Positions 1-9,125 of a stretch of DNA of 64,000 nucleotides are shown here, piece after piece. The DNA lies in the NCBI GenBank assembly GCA_946545645.1, contig CAMNNQ010000195.1:1-64000 (forward strand). Reading direction: 5' to 3'. The notes below the pieces were generated by a model. It made no database searches. It had not been told where the DNA came from and saw only the letters and a list, made by a program, of their open reading frames with translations. Position 1 is the stretch's first letter; each line of letters starts with the position of its first letter. The DNA comes from an uncultured Clostridia bacterium. GTDB lineage: Bacteria; Bacillota; Clostridia; Oscillospirales; Ruminococcaceae. The position numbers were made by a program, and so were the translations under genes.

Positions 1-178
1 CCTTTAGGCATAAAAATGCCCCCTTTCGTTAGATTTCAAATTGGTATATCTCTATTATACCACATTGTCTAACAAAATGGGAGCATTTCATTTGCAAAGC
101 TCGGTGTGTTATTCTATAAACACAGAAGGGGGAAACACCCCGGAACATCAGAAACAAGAATAACAGGAGGAACTGACT

Positions 179-394
179 ATGAACAGGAACACTAACAAGA
201 ATGATAACAACATGACCGACTTCGACCGCGAGCTCAACCTTAACGCTCTTGAGTCTGTAGCGGGAGGTAATACCGGCTCCAGAAAGGGTGAACATGAAGT
301 ACACATGAGACATAACAAAGCAGAAGCGTTAGCAAAAATCAGAGAAGATAGGCGTAAAATATATTACAGTATGGTTTATAATGCGATGACATGA
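179..394 (+). CDS. Short peptide with double-glycine-type leader (bacteriocin/RiPP-like precursor candidate)
   Basis: 71 aa ORF; leader-like segment ...DFDRELNLNALESVAGG followed by a basic C-terminal part; RBS aggagg upstream. Confidence 0.5.
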   Translation: MNRNTNKNDNNMTDFDRELNLNALESVAGGNTGSRKGEHEVHMRHNKAEALAKIREDRRKIYYSMVYNAMT

Positions 395-466
395 TCAAGG
401 GTCGGTAAGCAGCCGCTCATCACTATTTCTGACGGGACGCAGGCCGATCGGTATAAATGAAATAAG

Positions 467-503
467 AGTCCGGAGCTTCCTGATGCGGAGTCTCCGGGCT
501 TTT
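467..503 (+). terminator. Hairpin plus T-rich tail (AGTCCGGAG...CTCCGGGCTTTT), member of the recurring hairpin family
   Basis: agtccggagcttcctgatgcggagtctccgggctttt; similar hairpins at 6923, 48261, 48886, 50632. Confidence 0.6.
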
Positions 504-838
504 CTGTTAAGCAGCCTTTATCAAAAATGCATAAAAGATCACAGCCGGAAGAATAAAAACAGTTGAACAGGCAGAAACCGATCGGGGGAGGCCTGAATGT
601 GTTTTTTTTGCAAAGATTCTGCAAAGCTCAGTGTGTTATTCTTTAATCACAGAAAGGGAAACGACCCAAAAAGGAAAGAAATAATAACAGGAGGAACTGC
701 AGTGTTCATAAACGAAGAAAAGAAGCTAAAACCGAATAGGATGAAAAAACAAGCCGAGAATTGTTGTAAAACAGCGATCATCGGCTTGTTCTGTTTTTAA
801 TCTAATTTTCTGCTTACTGAAGCAGGCTCGATCTGTCA

Positions 839-2398
839 TTAGCTTTTTGTCTGAAAATAAGTTTCAACAGCGCTTATCAGTTCGTCCTTGCTGTCTGTAT
901 AAGCAGCTTTGCATTCTAATTTGTACGGCTCATATTCTTTCCTGTGAGCGAAGAATTGCTCCTCTGTTAAGTTCTGATTGCTTATCGTGCTGCCTTCTAG
1001 CTTATACAAACAATATTCTCTTGATGCAAATCCAATGTACTCTTCTCTTAGTATCAACGAATATCCCTTGTCGGTATTGTCCTTAAATCTGTAAAACATT
1101 TCTGATACCGTTCCATCTGCCTTGTTATGTATCACTGCACCGCCTTTAAAGGACATTAGGATATTTTCGTGTTTCTTATACTTGATTATGATCGTAGATG
1201 TATGATTGTTGAGCTGCTCTTCATATTCAGGGTTTAGGTCATAGCCGTAGCTGACATCTATCTCGGATAACCCATCTCCGTCGATATCCTCAATTATATA
1301 CCGGATATCGCCGGCATCATCGGGCACCAGTTTTTTGAGCATTTCAATGTATTTTATTTTACACGCAGAAAGTTCGGCTGCATGAGGATCCTCGGAAGGT
1401 TCAGAGCTTTCCGTTTTGCTGCTGGTAGTCTGACTTGACACTGCCGAGGTCGTTGTCTGCACGCTGGTAGTTACAGTAGTTACGGTAGTTTCCGATCTTG
1501 ATGTTTCAACAGACACGATGCTTGATGTTTTGTCATCGCTGCCTTTGTTAATACTCATCAGAGCGAAAGTACCGGCACCTATTGCCGCAGCTGCTGCGAC
1601 CGCAATGACAGCGATTTTGAGTCCGGATATTCCCGTGGTGACAGCAGCTGCTGCTTGTGAACCGACTCCAGCTGCCGCCTGACCGGCTGATGAACTGCCT
1701 GCCGCAGAACAGCCTGCGGCTGTGTTTTCAAACATATCGCTGAAATGCGGTATAAAGTTCGTGAACGGAACAGCGCACAGCACGATGCCTTTCTTTTTGA
1801 GTTCTTCAAGTTTCTTTTTAAGGTTGCTTCGTGCGTAGCTGAGGTTTGCTTTTACGCTGCTTTGCGAAGAACCCGTAAGCTCTGATATTTCTGCAATACT
1901 TTTGTTTTTGTAGTAGAACAGGAAAAGCGTTTCTTTTTGTGCAGGGCTGAGCGAGTTTATCTGCTCGGCAATAAGCCGCTTGATGTCCTCGTTCTCGGCG
2001 TAATCGACTGGGAGCATCACGGTATCTCCGTAAGCCTCCTGAAAAGCAATATCAACCGCTGCCGAGTCGCCGCCGCTTGCAGACCCGTTATCGCTGTCCC
2101 CGCTGTTAAGCTCAACACGCTGGTACCGTCCTGCTTTTTCCCTGTATTCGCCTGCTGTGCGTTTTGCTATCGTGTGGAGCCATGTGCTGAATTTTGAGGT
2201 GTCCTGAAGCTGTCCGATACTGTTCATAGCCTTGATAAAGGTCTCCGAGACAACATCCTGAGCGTCAAATTCATTCAAGCCCTGTTTGATAACGAATTTA
2301 ACAAGCGGCTCGCTGTAAGCTCTGTACAGCTCGTCAAATGCAGCCTTGTCACCGCTTTTAGCCCGCTCTGCAAGCTGCTGTGTGTTTAAGTCGTTCAT
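839..2398 (-). CDS. ECF-type RNA polymerase sigma-70 factor with C-terminal transmembrane helix, Thr/Ser linker and extracytoplasmic domain
   Basis: Sigma region 2 (FDELYRAYSEPLVKFV...DAQDVVSETFIKA) and region 4 (LSPAQKETLFLFYYKNKSIAEISELTGSSQSSVKANLSYARSNLKKKL), then TM GLKIAVIAVAAAAAIGAGTFALM. Confidence 0.85.
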   Translation of the reverse strand: MNDLNTQQLAERAKSGDKAAFDELYRAYSEPLVKFVIKQGLNEFDAQDVVSETFIKAMNSIGQLQDTSKFSTWLHTIAKRTAGEYREKAGRYQRVELNSGDSDNGSASGGDSAAVDIAFQEAYGDTVMLPVDYAENEDIKRLIAEQINSLSPAQKETLFLFYYKNKSIAEISELTGSSQSSVKANLSYARSNLKKKLEELKKKGIVLCAVPFTNFIPHFSDMFENTAAGCSAAGSSSAGQAAAGVGSQAAAAVTTGISGLKIAVIAVAAAAAIGAGTFALMSINKGSDDKTSSIVSVETSRSETTVTTVTTSVQTTTSAVSSQTTSSKTESSEPSEDPHAAELSACKIKYIEMLKKLVPDDAGDIRYIIEDIDGDGLSEIDVSYGYDLNPEYEEQLNNHTSTIIIKYKKHENILMSFKGGAVIHNKADGTVSEMFYRFKDNTDKGYSLILREEYIGFASREYCLYKLEGSTISNQNLTEEQFFAHRKEYEPYKLECKAAYTDSKDELISAVETYFQTKS

Positions 2399-2791
2399 TT
2401 TTCCTGCTCCTCATCATTTCTGTATTTTTCGATCATATCGTCGAGCAAACCTTGCTGTGCCATATATAAAAACACAGCGATCAGAAATTCATCGAAGGTC
2501 ATATGCACACCTTCTTTTGACGATAATATCAGCTGATACCATATTATATCACTCCCCGTTATTATATTCAAGAGACCGCCGCCGCGGTATGCAATGCCCT
2601 CGCCGATAGGTTTTGTGCATAGTTTTCATTTGATTTGGCTCGGGGCAGAGCTGCCCGCGATCGTTTTGCACTAAGCTGCCTCTTTGTATATTAGAGGCTC
2701 CGGCAGCTCAAAAGGTTAACGGGTAAAATGATTATTTTATTCAAAACAGCAGCCTGCACTTTTCGCACAGACTGCTGAAATGTAGTTGTAA

Positions 2792-3637
2792 TTAATCCTT
2801 AAGTCTTTTAACTATATCATACCTCGCATCATTTTCTCCTTTGGTGAGCTTATGTTTTCCTGAAGCAAAGCTTGAAAAATCCAATTCGTTGATGTAGCTT
2901 TCAATATCTTTGATAGGCTGTGGTGTCGGCAGCTCGTGTATGAGGCTTTTATCCTTGGGCAATTTCTCAAGGCTTTCCCCTCCTAGTTCTTCTGTATCCA
3001 GCACCACAATACTATAACGTTCTTCGTCAAGTCCTTTGGAATCGGTCATCATAACCGTTCCACAGCCTAATTCAGCGGAATCAGATAATTGCTTTTGTTC
3101 GAAAGTATATGCTTTGGGATTCTTTCCGTTCCAGTAGAAATATCTGGTAGTTGATGCATTATGCCAAGGACCTCTATATATTACTTCTGTGCCACTTCTG
3201 CCTTCAAGCCCTGAAATGAGGAGACAAGCGGTAGCGTTTTCAATTTCATCGCTTTTCCAGAAAATAAACAGATCAGGCAAGCCGTTTTCTTCAACGTCGA
3301 CTGCGACGGCAGAAAAGGCTTTGTTTTCTAATTCATCACTGTGATGTGACTTAATATCCTTGAAGCACTCAAGATAGTGTTGTTTCCAGTACTGCGCTTC
3401 TGAATCGTCAGTGCTTTGTGTAGTCTCACTTGGCTGTGTTTGTTCAGATGTTGTTGTCTCTGTCGGCTGGGCAGTTGTCGTCGTAGTCGTTTCGGTCCTT
3501 GCGTCCAAACCGCTAATTGTTTGTGCGGGTACCGCTTTTGATTCGGAAACTGTCGTGCTTGAGCTGTCCCCGCAACCCGTAAAGCAGGCTGCTGCCATTG
3601 TGAGTGAAAGTACGATAGCCAAAATTCTTTTTTTCAT
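2792..3637 (-). CDS. Lipoprotein, Thr-rich linker, unknown C-terminal domain
   Basis: Signal peptide with lipobox MKKRILAIVLSLTMAAACFTGC; TTTTTTAQPTETTTSEQTQPSETTQ linker. Confidence 0.75.
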   Translation of the reverse strand: MKKRILAIVLSLTMAAACFTGCGDSSSTTVSESKAVPAQTISGLDARTETTTTTTAQPTETTTSEQTQPSETTQSTDDSEAQYWKQHYLECFKDIKSHHSDELENKAFSAVAVDVEENGLPDLFIFWKSDEIENATACLLISGLEGRSGTEVIYRGPWHNASTTRYFYWNGKNPKAYTFEQKQLSDSAELGCGTVMMTDSKGLDEERYSIVVLDTEELGGESLEKLPKDKSLIHELPTPQPIKDIESYINELDFSSFASGKHKLTKGENDARYDIVKRLKD

Positions 3638-3671
3638 GATTATCTCTCCTTGTTTTAATAATATTATGCCT

Positions 3672-4670
3672 TTATTTTACTGCGATTGGTTTGAGCGTTT
3701 TCGGGTCAAGCGTTATCTCTCCCGAATATAGCTCCTTTTTTTCAATTTCGTCAGCTATCTTCAGTTCAAATATCTCGTTGCCATTTGCATCTTTTTTATC
3801 TGTCGGTGTCAGGTCGAACACAACACTTTCTTTGCCTGTGCATACCGTTCCGTCATTGAGCTTGAAGCCTACATACCATTCCTTATCGGCATTATAGAGA
3901 TTATCGTAGCTCGTTACGGTGATGTTGTTTTCGTCGGGCACTACTGCTGCCCAGCTTCCTCTGCTCTGTGAGGTGTGTTCTTCGGTAAAGCTTGAAAATA
4001 CAAGCATTTTGCCGCCGTCAAGCTTGAAGGCCTTTGTTCCTTTATCGCCTGCGCCCCTTAAACCTGCCGAAACGTAATACTGATAAGCATAATACTCACC
4101 GAGCATAGTGCTTGTTTCCGTACCGTTTTCGACATTGGAAATAAACTCGGGGTCATCGACCGTATGCCAGTTCTTGCCGTCCTCGGTCACTGCAAGAAGA
4201 TACCTATAAGGAGTAGATGTGTATGTTGACCCGTCCCACAAAAGCATATATGCTCTGCCGTCATCGCAGATATTGACAAATTGCTCGTGGTTCTTTATGT
4301 ACAGCTCATCTGTCTGATATTTTCCGCTGACTTCGTATTTCCATTCTCCGTCTGCCTTTTTATAGGTGCGGGCTTTGTCATACTCAATAGTACCCCTGGA
4401 CTTTATGATGCTTTCAAGATCACTTGGGTTTTCTTCGGGTGATTGCGTCGTAGTTTCAGGCTCAGGCTGTGTTTCCGAAGCGGTCTTAGTCTCGGGAAGT
4501 GTAGTTGTTTGCATTGTCGTCGTCTGCGTCGTCGATTTCTTGGATTTATCCTTTTCTTTTTCCTTGAACGGCGTGCTTGAGCTATCCCCGCAGCTCGTAA
4601 AGCAGGCTGCTGCCATTGTGAGTAAAAGTATGATAGCTAAAATTCTTTTTTTCATAACAAATTCCTCCAT
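3672..4670 (-). CDS. Lipoprotein, Thr-rich linker, unknown C-terminal domain
   Basis: Near-identical signal peptide MKKRILAIILLLTMAAACFTSCGDSSST to the neighbouring ORF; different C-terminal domain. Confidence 0.75.
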   Translation of the reverse strand: MEEFVMKKRILAIILLLTMAAACFTSCGDSSSTPFKEKEKDKSKKSTTQTTTMQTTTLPETKTASETQPEPETTTQSPEENPSDLESIIKSRGTIEYDKARTYKKADGEWKYEVSGKYQTDELYIKNHEQFVNICDDGRAYMLLWDGSTYTSTPYRYLLAVTEDGKNWHTVDDPEFISNVENGTETSTMLGEYYAYQYYVSAGLRGAGDKGTKAFKLDGGKMLVFSSFTEEHTSQSRGSWAAVVPDENNITVTSYDNLYNADKEWYVGFKLNDGTVCTGKESVVFDLTPTDKKDANGNEIFELKIADEIEKKELYSGEITLDPKTLKPIAVK

Positions 4671-4760
4671 CTAATTGTTAATGATTGTAGCATATATATG
4701 TATATATATATAAGGCAAAGCGTGAATGAAATGTAAATACGCTCGATTTTATGCCTAATA

Positions 4761-5417
4761 CTACTGTATCGAGTCTCGTGAAACGTAGCCGACAAATTTA
4801 CCTGCTGCGCTGAAAACGGGTATTTTCGGTACATCTACCGGCATAAACAGATCAAGTATTTTCAGGAATATCGACAGAAGAATAACAGCGCCTACGATCA
4901 TCAGTACAAGGTAAACCACATTCATCAACAGCACTAACATTGTTGATGCAGCAAGAAACAGGACACTTTTATGATGTTCTTCCTCGATTTTGTAAAGTAT
5001 GATCGCCGCAATTTCAGCACAAGCAATCACAATTCCTGGTATCATAACGTTCAGTGCAGGGAAAACCGCCTGTGTCTTGTACTTGACTATTGTAACGATG
5101 ACCGCACAGACTATCTGCACTGTTCTGACTGCGAGCATACCTATCTTAAGTCCTTTTCCGTCAGCGTTGATAAAGAACGATATCGTATTGAAAATGAATG
5201 CTGCGCCAAGCACGCCAAATGCGATGGTGTAAAGCGTTGTTTCACGAAAATCCGCATCGAGCGGATACATTAACAGGTCGCTCAAAAAGTTGTCTGTGCC
5301 CCGCTCTTTCAGCTCCTGCGCCTTTATGACCATAAGCTGAACAAGATTGCCGACTGAAATGAGCCCTGCGATGACCGCACCAACGATTGAAATGATACTT
5401 ATTGATCTGTGTTTCAT
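4761..5417 (-). CDS. Multi-pass integral membrane protein
   Basis: 218 aa with several hydrophobic segments; no family recognised. Confidence 0.6.
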   Translation of the reverse strand: MKHRSISIISIVGAVIAGLISVGNLVQLMVIKAQELKERGTDNFLSDLLMYPLDADFRETTLYTIAFGVLGAAFIFNTISFFINADGKGLKIGMLAVRTVQIVCAVIVTIVKYKTQAVFPALNVMIPGIVIACAEIAAIILYKIEEEHHKSVLFLAASTMLVLLMNVVYLVLMIVGAVILLSIFLKILDLFMPVDVPKIPVFSAAGKFVGYVSRDSIQ

Positions 5418-6312
5418 AATTCTTCCTCCATTATTGTTTATTCTGAGATTTTTCTGTTCTCTGACTATTAGAGGGTGCAGGTCTGAAAAAGGTTAAAAGA
5501 AATCTGAAAACTTTTTTAGTCCCTGCTATGCTCTCTCTGTATATTAGAGGGAGAGTATCTTGAAAAGGTTAAAGTGTTTTTCAGATTTTTTTCAATAGTT
5601 TATGTCAAAAACCCGCAAACAAGCAAATAGATTGTCGCAATTGCGAGGAAATTACATATGCTGACTGTTTGCTTGTTTACAGAATAATTGTGCAGTACAA
5701 TGGATTTTAATTGTGTCACAAAACTATACACTTTTAATTTCACGACCTATAGTATATACACGACCTTATGATCGCGAAAGTGTCATTCATAGGCTCAGCA
5801 ACAGTTCTGTGCGAACTGCTCTATCGCAAGTAAGGCGGACAATACTATCCGAGCCGAGTTACCCGTGACCTTGTTTGGCACACCGAGGAACTGAAAACGC
5901 TCGGAGTCAACTTTACCTCGACTCTCAACCACGGAACCGCATCATCAAACTTTAATATGACATCTCGGGTGACGTTAAGTCAAAAGCTCTGCTATATAGC
6001 AAGGTTGAGAACATTAGTGGCACCCAAAATCCCGCAAAGGCTTTACCTACGGTGATTGAGCAAAACACCGGGAAGCAAACGGGTGACGGCAACTGCCCGA
6101 ATGGGTGACGGTAGGGTGCCGGTAACTCCCGCGCTGTGAGCCGAAATTTGCCAGCCCTCTACCTCGGAAGACAAACTACCCGACCTCGCTGCACAAACTG
6201 CCGCACAGGGCACCGTGGCGCAATTGTGAGCGTAAGTGCTGGGGTGTATCTCCAATTTCGCCGAACACGCCGAACAAAGTGGTTAAAGGGTAGTATAGCA
6301 ATATATGCAAAA

Positions 6313-6340
6313 ATCTCCGAGGAAAAAACTCCTCGGAGAT
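6313..6340. terminator. Hairpin ATCTCCGAGG-aaaaaact-CCTCGGAGAT
   Basis: Direct inverted repeat upstream of the second GG-leader peptide. Confidence 0.5.
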
Positions 6341-6383
6341 ACCATACATATTTTGTTCGTTAAAGGACACGGGCAAACTGACA

Positions 6384-6695
6384 ATGGCTTTTACAAACGT
6401 AAACGAGGAAGTAATGCTCTCTGCGGACGATCTGGAAGCGGTATGCGGAGGAGTAAGTGTTAATCTCGAAGTAAAAAGGAAAATCGATTTCACTATAAGA
6501 TACGCACTCAAGAGCGGAGCTGATCCTAAGAATATTAAGAGTATACTGAGTGAAAAGATCCTTGACCGTTACGGGGAGACATTTCTTTCCGATCATTCCA
6601 GTACTATGAATATCCTTCTGGCAGAAGGTATCAGGGATTATGAGGAAAGCCTAATGGCAGGCGGGATATTCCAGATATACAGAGAATCGATCTGA
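6384..6695 (+). CDS. Small protein with double-glycine-type leader
   Basis: 103 aa; N-terminus ...VMLSADDLEAVCGGVSV typical of GG-leader peptides. Confidence 0.5.
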   Translation: MAFTNVNEEVMLSADDLEAVCGGVSVNLEVKRKIDFTIRYALKSGADPKNIKSILSEKILDRYGETFLSDHSSTMNILLAEGIRDYEESLMAGGIFQIYRESI

Positions 6696-6766
6696 TCCGG
6701 GGCAGCAGACAGAGCTATAAGGAAGAGCTGAAATACAAGCGCTGAAAAGACAGCAGCAGATACAGC

Positions 6767-6813
6767 CGGGCACCGTATATCTCCGCAGCGGGATATACGG
6801 TGCCCGCTTTTTT
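6767..6813 (+). terminator. Strong rho-independent terminator
   Basis: gggcaccgtatat...atatacggtgcccgcttttttt. Confidence 0.85.
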
Positions 6814-6878
6814 AACTGTGCAAGCAGGTAAGCGGGCTACGGAGCTGTTGGGAGATCATACCTGTATGTTACGATCTC

Positions 6879-6963
6879 CTGACGAATATAACAAATTGTG
6901 ATATTTGTCCGGATAGATATTACAAGTCCGGAGCTTCCTGAAAAGAGGGGCTCCGGATTTTTG
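6879..6963 (+). promoter_or_regulatory. Degenerate promoter/operator/hairpin element (element A)
   Basis: CTGACG-17 bp-TATTTG with ATATAACA-AAT-TGTGATAT at 6886-6904, then AAGTCCGGAG...CTCCGGATTTTT hairpin at 6923-6963. Confidence 0.5.
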
Positions 6964-7041
6964 CTTTTCAGGGGCATGGAAGCACGAAAAAATATCCGGC
7001 AGCACGGCTTGTAAATGCTTGAAATATGCGGATAGATTTGG

Positions 7042-7220
7042 TATTAAAACCCCCGGCTTTTATATCATAAGCAAACGTTAAGCATCATCTCGCAAACGAA
7101 GTAAAATCGCTAGTTTAAGTGAAGATAACCCAAATCACATTCGTACATCTTCGGGCAGCTTCATATAACTTTGTTGACCAAAAGTTGTCAGGGACTGGCT
7201 AAGACAGCGGAATATATCGT
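7042..7220. repeat. 179-bp dispersed repeat, uninterrupted copy
   Basis: Matches 19264-20106 once the 660-bp IS and its TTAA duplication are removed from the second copy. Confidence 0.75.
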
Positions 7221-7359
7221 GAAAAATATCAGAAAAGCTGACCGAGTATTGCCTTCAAAGCATTATCCGGTCAGCTTTAATTCTTTGGTTATGAATATCA
7301 TTATCAGTCTGCCGCAGGTCATATCCCGATGACAAACACCGACTGCGGGCAGCTATTCC

Positions 7360-7968
7360 TCATTTCTTCTCCCCGTCCCACCAAAGGCGGTAATCGCAGC
7401 ACTCATCACCCTCTGCCACCGACTTGGTGCGGCGGTACTGAATGTGCCTAAAGCCCGTCATATATACCTTATCCATAGCACATATCGTCTGACATACCTC
7501 AGGCAACCCGATCATCTTCGCAAGCTCATGGATAGGGCAGCTAAGGACATCGACCTGCGAGGTAGTCTTTGTCACCGCAAGCCCCTGTCTTGTGTAGCCA
7601 AGCTTTTCGCTGCTCATATAATCGCTTATACTGCCTATGTTTTTCCATATCAGGTAAGGAGCACCCGGAAGCATAGTGACGGCGTGTATCAGCTTTCTCA
7701 TTCGTTCACCGGTCTTGGTGCCGTAATCCTTTAGCATATCCATAGCCGGAAAGTCCGGCTGCCGCTTACGCAGTGCAAGATATACCGCAGCCGCCGGGAA
7801 AAGCATATCTGCATTGCCGTATTTGTCCGGAGCGGAGTATTTTTCGTAAAGGTGCCTATTCACACGCTCGGCAAGTGCCCAGAGCTTATGCGCCTCATCA
7901 GAGCCGAACCGTGCTTCAAGGTCTTTGTAAAGACCTTTGTAAATAAATGATCTGCTGATAGTTTTCAT
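7360..7968 (-). CDS. L-2-amino-thiazoline-4-carboxylic acid hydrolase-like protein
   Basis: 202 aa; overall pattern of the ATC hydrolase family, e.g. MKTISRSFIYKGLYKDLEARFG and CDYRLWW. Confidence 0.6.
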   Translation of the reverse strand: MKTISRSFIYKGLYKDLEARFGSDEAHKLWALAERVNRHLYEKYSAPDKYGNADMLFPAAAVYLALRKRQPDFPAMDMLKDYGTKTGERMRKLIHAVTMLPGAPYLIWKNIGSISDYMSSEKLGYTRQGLAVTKTTSQVDVLSCPIHELAKMIGLPEVCQTICAMDKVYMTGFRHIQYRRTKSVAEGDECCDYRLWWDGEKK

Positions 7969-7985
7969 AATTTCCCTCCTGCGGA

Positions 7986-9125
7986 CTATTCAACCGACTT
8001 TTCATTGACCGACACTATCCACTTGCAGATAGTGTCAAGTGCCAGCTTTCCGTTGCCGACGTTACAGTGGTTCTGCGCGTCCTCTTTTGCGGTGAACAGA
8101 CGGAAGGTCAGGCTCTTGGTATTTGTGAGCATATCTATCTCCCTGTCAACAAGGTGATAGTCGATAAAATGGTCCTCGCTTGCACCGAGGATAAGCATAT
8201 CCTGCTTTATCCGTTTGGCAACAGGTGCAAGGTCATAGAGCTTCAGCTTTCTTGCATAGTCGTATGCGTCTTTAGCTTCGTATGCAAAGCAGCCGTGCTT
8301 TAAGCCCCAGTCGATGACGGGTTCTTTCTCCGCCTTTTTGCCGAAGATATAGTTAATAGCCCTTCTTGCGCCGAGCACCATAAGGATATGAAAAGCCTTT
8401 TGAATGACCGGCTTCTGCATACCCACGATAACGTCCTGAAAGCAAGGAAACACCGACCAAGCGACCACCTTTGTTATACGCTTGTCAAATGCAGCCGCCC
8501 TCGGAGCCAAGTATCCGCCGAGAGAGATACCTACTATACACACATCATCAAGCCCGAAATGGTCAAGCACTGCTTTGACAGGCTGCTCCCACTTGTGGGT
8601 AAAGTGCATACACTGCACACGCATAACACCGCCCTGACCGGGACCCTCGAACATATACACCTCAAAGCCCTGCTCCTGCAGGTAGAGCAGCGAAAACAGG
8701 AACTCCTCAAAATAGCTGTCGTTGCCGCCGTGGAGCAGTATCGTACCCTTGCTCTTGCCAAAGGGCTTGACGTGCATGACGGGCAGCTTCACGTTTTTAA
8801 ACGGCACCTCCGTCAGATCTATTCTTGCATTTTCGCCCTCAAAATAATCTGCGTAGTATTCGTAGAAAAGCTTTGTGGCAAGCTCGTAATATTTCCGCTT
8901 GTCGGGGTCGCCGTCATACATAAAGAACTCGCTCATTCGATAGTAGCTCATATACATAGCCATTTTCGTATTGCTCTGCCGCATACCCGTCATGTGAACA
9001 AGCACAAAGCTGTCGCCGTGGACACGTTCAAGCTCTGCTCTGTCCTTGTTCACCATAGCGGCATACATCTCATTGTAGAGCTGTATAATCTGTTCTCTGT
9101 CGGTCATATGCTTTTCTTTGCCCAA
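7986..9125 (-). CDS. Alpha/beta hydrolase with an NTF2-like (DUF4440-type) N-terminal fragment
   Basis: GISLGGYLAPRAAAF nucleophile elbow; first ~46 aa (IIQLYNEMYAAMVNKDRAELERVHGDSFVLVHMTGMRQS) look like an NTF2-like protein. Confidence 0.75.
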   Translation of the reverse strand: MGKEKHMTDREQIIQLYNEMYAAMVNKDRAELERVHGDSFVLVHMTGMRQSNTKMAMYMSYYRMSEFFMYDGDPDKRKYYELATKLFYEYYADYFEGENARIDLTEVPFKNVKLPVMHVKPFGKSKGTILLHGGNDSYFEEFLFSLLYLQEQGFEVYMFEGPGQGGVMRVQCMHFTHKWEQPVKAVLDHFGLDDVCIVGISLGGYLAPRAAAFDKRITKVVAWSVFPCFQDVIVGMQKPVIQKAFHILMVLGARRAINYIFGKKAEKEPVIDWGLKHGCFAYEAKDAYDYARKLKLYDLAPVAKRIKQDMLILGASEDHFIDYHLVDREIDMLTNTKSLTFRLFTAKEDAQNHCNVGNGKLALDTICKWIVSVNEKSVE

